Shown here: in pieces, positions 5,142-6,573 of the stretch
Layout of the letters: the number at the start of each line of letters is the position of its first letter
Position numbering within the stretch: the stretch's first letter is position 1
Source: an uncultured Clostridium sp.
GTDB lineage: Bacteria > Bacillota > Clostridia > Lachnospirales > Lachnospiraceae
Direction: 5' to 3'
Length of the DNA stretch: 6,573 bases
Assembly: GCA_958349075.1 (NCBI GenBank)
Contig: CATWBR010000256.1
Coordinates: 1-6,573, forward strand
Program-made: the position numbers and the translations under genes
Notes under the pieces: generated by a model
What the model was told of the DNA's origin: nothing
The model's input: only the letters and a program-made list of their open reading frames with translations
Database searches by the model: none

Positions 5142-6557
5142 TTACGCCACAATCAGCCGTTTTTTTCCTGTCTTTCCGTCCGGCCTGATTTCTTCCACAA
5201 AACGGATTAAAAACCTTACATACCCCAGGTGTTTTTCCTTCAGGATCTGCTCCATCCGCTCTATCATTTCCGTCCGGATTTCATGCGCCTTCCCGGCGTC
5301 TGATACCTCTGCCAGCATCTCAAAGGAATCTTTGGAAAGCTGCCGGAACTGGTAATCTATAAGGCCGTCCAGGCAGAAACCTTCGATTACAAGGGGGTGG
5401 AGGAAATCCCTGTTTCCATTCCCATCCTCAAACCACATCAGGTCTTCGTTCCTCCCCATGATATTACCTGCCCGGGTGAATGGATACCGGCTTCCAGACT
5501 CCGGCTCCCTTAAGCTTAACTGGTCCGATATCCGGTAGCGGATCAAAGGCTGTGCAAAATTATACAGGGATGTTAAGTACATGACACCGTCCTCGATCTC
5601 GATATAATTCAGATCATCAAACAGAATCATGCCTTCCTCATGACTTATCTCCACCCCAAGGGCCAGGGATTCGCTGGCTCCGTAAATGTTGACGACCTCC
5701 GCCTCAAATACCGTTTCCAGGTAATTCCTTAAACTGGCGCCCAGGGGTTCCCCACAGGAAACAATGCGGAATACGTCCACCCGGGCTTCTCCGCTCTCCA
5801 CTAGTTCCCCAAGAATCTTGACTGCCGACGGATAACCGATTACCATATTGGGCTTAAATTCTTGAATCTGGCGGGTCCATTCTGCAAGCGGCGTTTTCAC
5901 ATCCAGGAAAAGCTGGTCGGCATGAACGCCCTCTATTCCGGCCCCGACCGCCATGGCTCCGCCGTATCTGCCGTCGGTAGCTGCAATATATACAATCCTC
6001 GGACCCTTCCACAGTAATTTCAATATCTGGGGCATGGTCATTCCCCACAGTGCGGCCCTGATAATTCCAACCAGCATCCGGCTCCATGCGTTCTCATCAT
6101 AAACAAAATATCCAGGAGTTCCGGTGCTGCCTGATGAATGGACTACATGGTATTTATCCTTAAACATCTTCCGGTCCGTACTCTTCTTACATTCCGCCGA
6201 ACGCTGCGGCAAACCCCTTTCGTCTTTGCTCAGCGGAATCATGTGAGAAGGACTCACCTCTTCGTCGAACCGGCGCAGCTCCTCCTGATTTAAGTCGGGA
6301 GCAGGGACCAGCTCATCAAAATGTTCCATTAAAAGCTGTTTATCCATGACGGGGAACCCGGACAGGGACAGCGAGGGAATCTGGTTTCTGGTAATTCCCT
6401 TTTCTTCAAATGCCCTGTGATAATAGCTTGAATTGTCATAAGAATACATCAGCAGTTCCTTAAGCTTTTTTTCCTGAAGCGCCTTTAACTGCTCCCGGCT
6501 CATTAAAACGTTTCTTTTTAGCCGATATAAATTCCACAATAAATTTAAATAATTCAT
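5142..6557 (-). CDS. PaaK/CapK-like adenylate-forming enzyme (AMP-binding, ANL superfamily)
   Basis: A 471-residue enzyme predicted to activate a carboxylic acid with ATP to an acyl-adenylate, and possibly pass it to CoA or another acceptor, as phenylacetate-CoA ligases and CapK-like proteins do. Visible motifs are the nucleotide-binding loop HSSGSTGTPG (about 140-149), NIYGASES (about 290-297, the adenine-binding YG.TE-type motif), RYRISD (about 340-345) and a C-terminal GKTGKKRLIV (about 461-470) whose Lys would be the catalytic residue. Length fits the family (about 430-450) plus one insertion. An ATG at 6569 in the same frame overlaps the ribosome site GGAGG (6563-6567), so the ATG at 6557, five bases after it, is the likely start. 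Residues 102-122 are a copy of the repeat peptide, lying in the linker just before the nucleotide loop. The gene leads an apparent operon with an ABC ATPase and permease, which suggests a small biosynthesis or modification locus with its own transporter. The substrate is unknown. Confidence 0.9.
   Translation of the reverse strand: MNYLNLLWNLYRLKRNVLMSREQLKALQEKKLKELLMYSYDNSSYYHRAFEEKGITRNQIPSLSLSGFPVMDKQLLMEHFDELVPAPDLNQEELRRFDEEVSPSHMIPLSKDERGLPQRSAECKKSTDRKMFKDKYHVVHSSGSTGTPGYFVYDENAWSRMLVGIIRAALWGMTMPQILKLLWKGPRIVYIAATDGRYGGAMAVGAGIEGVHADQLFLDVKTPLAEWTRQIQEFKPNMVIGYPSAVKILGELVESGEARVDVFRIVSCGEPLGASLRNYLETVFEAEVVNIYGASESLALGVEISHEEGMILFDDLNYIEIEDGVMYLTSLYNFAQPLIRYRISDQLSLREPESGSRYPFTRAGNIMGRNEDLMWFEDGNGNRDFLHPLVIEGFCLDGLIDYQFRQLSKDSFEMLAEVSDAGKAHEIRTEMIERMEQILKEKHLGYVRFLIRFVEEIRPDGKTGKKRLIVA
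6194..6260 (-). repeat. In-gene palindromic repeat, copy 4, in the adenylate-forming enzyme gene
   Basis: Matches the copy at 4038-4104 at 51 of 67 positions (76 percent) with no gap, and is read in the same frame, giving SPSHMIPLSKDERG followed by LPQRSAE (residues 102-122 of the enzyme). The arms GGTGAGTCCTT and AGGGGTTTGCC pair at all 11 positions, five as G-T wobbles. The innermost C-G pair of copy 1 is replaced by T-A, a compensatory change. Confidence 0.9.
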
Positions 6558-6562
6558 CATAA

Positions 6563-6567
6563 CCTCC
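6563..6567 (-). promoter_or_regulatory. Ribosome binding site of the adenylate-forming enzyme gene
   Basis: GGAGG on the minus strand is followed by TTATG and then ATG (6557-6555). The site forms part of the first codons if the ATG at 6569 is used, so the later ATG is preferred. The adjacent ATG at 6560 is only two bases away and less likely. Confidence 0.75.
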
Positions 6568-6573
6568 ATATGC

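Noticed and set aside
5460..5500. PFTRAGNIMGR in the adenylate-forming enzyme as another repeat copy
   Set aside because: The short resemblance to PFTRAKAVG is at peptide level only. The DNA does not align, and this stretch fits the normal sequence of the enzyme family.

Overview
The window looks like a Gram-positive, clostridial chromosome segment, most likely Lachnospiraceae of the Enterocloster/Hungatella type. The evidence is strong AGGAGG-type ribosome sites, a lipobox lipoprotein, single-membrane ABC systems and roughly balanced base composition. The taxonomic guess is inference only. Every gene lies on the minus strand, so transcription runs from high to low coordinates and coding density is high.

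Region 6557 to 1729 holds three closely packed genes that look like one operon: a PaaK/CapK-like adenylate-forming enzyme (ANL superfamily), a MacB/LolD-type ABC ATPase starting at TTG, and an 858-residue FtsX-type permease with two membrane/extracellular modules. Together they suggest activation of a carboxylic acid next to an exporter or mechanotransmission-type ABC complex. The substrate cannot be read from the sequence.

Region 1728 to 1528 is a 200-base gap. It carries a good sigma-A-type promoter (TTGCTG, 17-base spacer, TATAAT) driving a second operon: a lipoprotein with a cyclophilin-like domain, a polar amino acid ABC permease, and, at the left edge, the first codons of a further gene starting with Lys residues. 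This looks like part of an amino acid uptake system.

The most unusual content is a family of short repeats of about 67 to 71 bases lying inside the coding sequences. Three copies interrupt the extracellular domain of the FtsX-type permease and a fourth lies just before the nucleotide-binding loop of the adenylate-forming enzyme. All have the same orientation and are 76 to 84 percent identical to the first copy by hand alignment. Three are read in one frame, giving a peptide of the form SPSHT.SLSEGDGDLPQRSAE. The fourth is read in a different frame and gives an unrelated peptide, with a base difference that avoids a stop codon. In three copies the ends of the element can pair as an 11-base stem kept by wobble and compensatory changes. 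This behaves like an in-gene palindromic element, comparable in kind to the Rickettsia palindromic elements. A 14-base match in the ATPase gene may be the remnant of a fifth copy.
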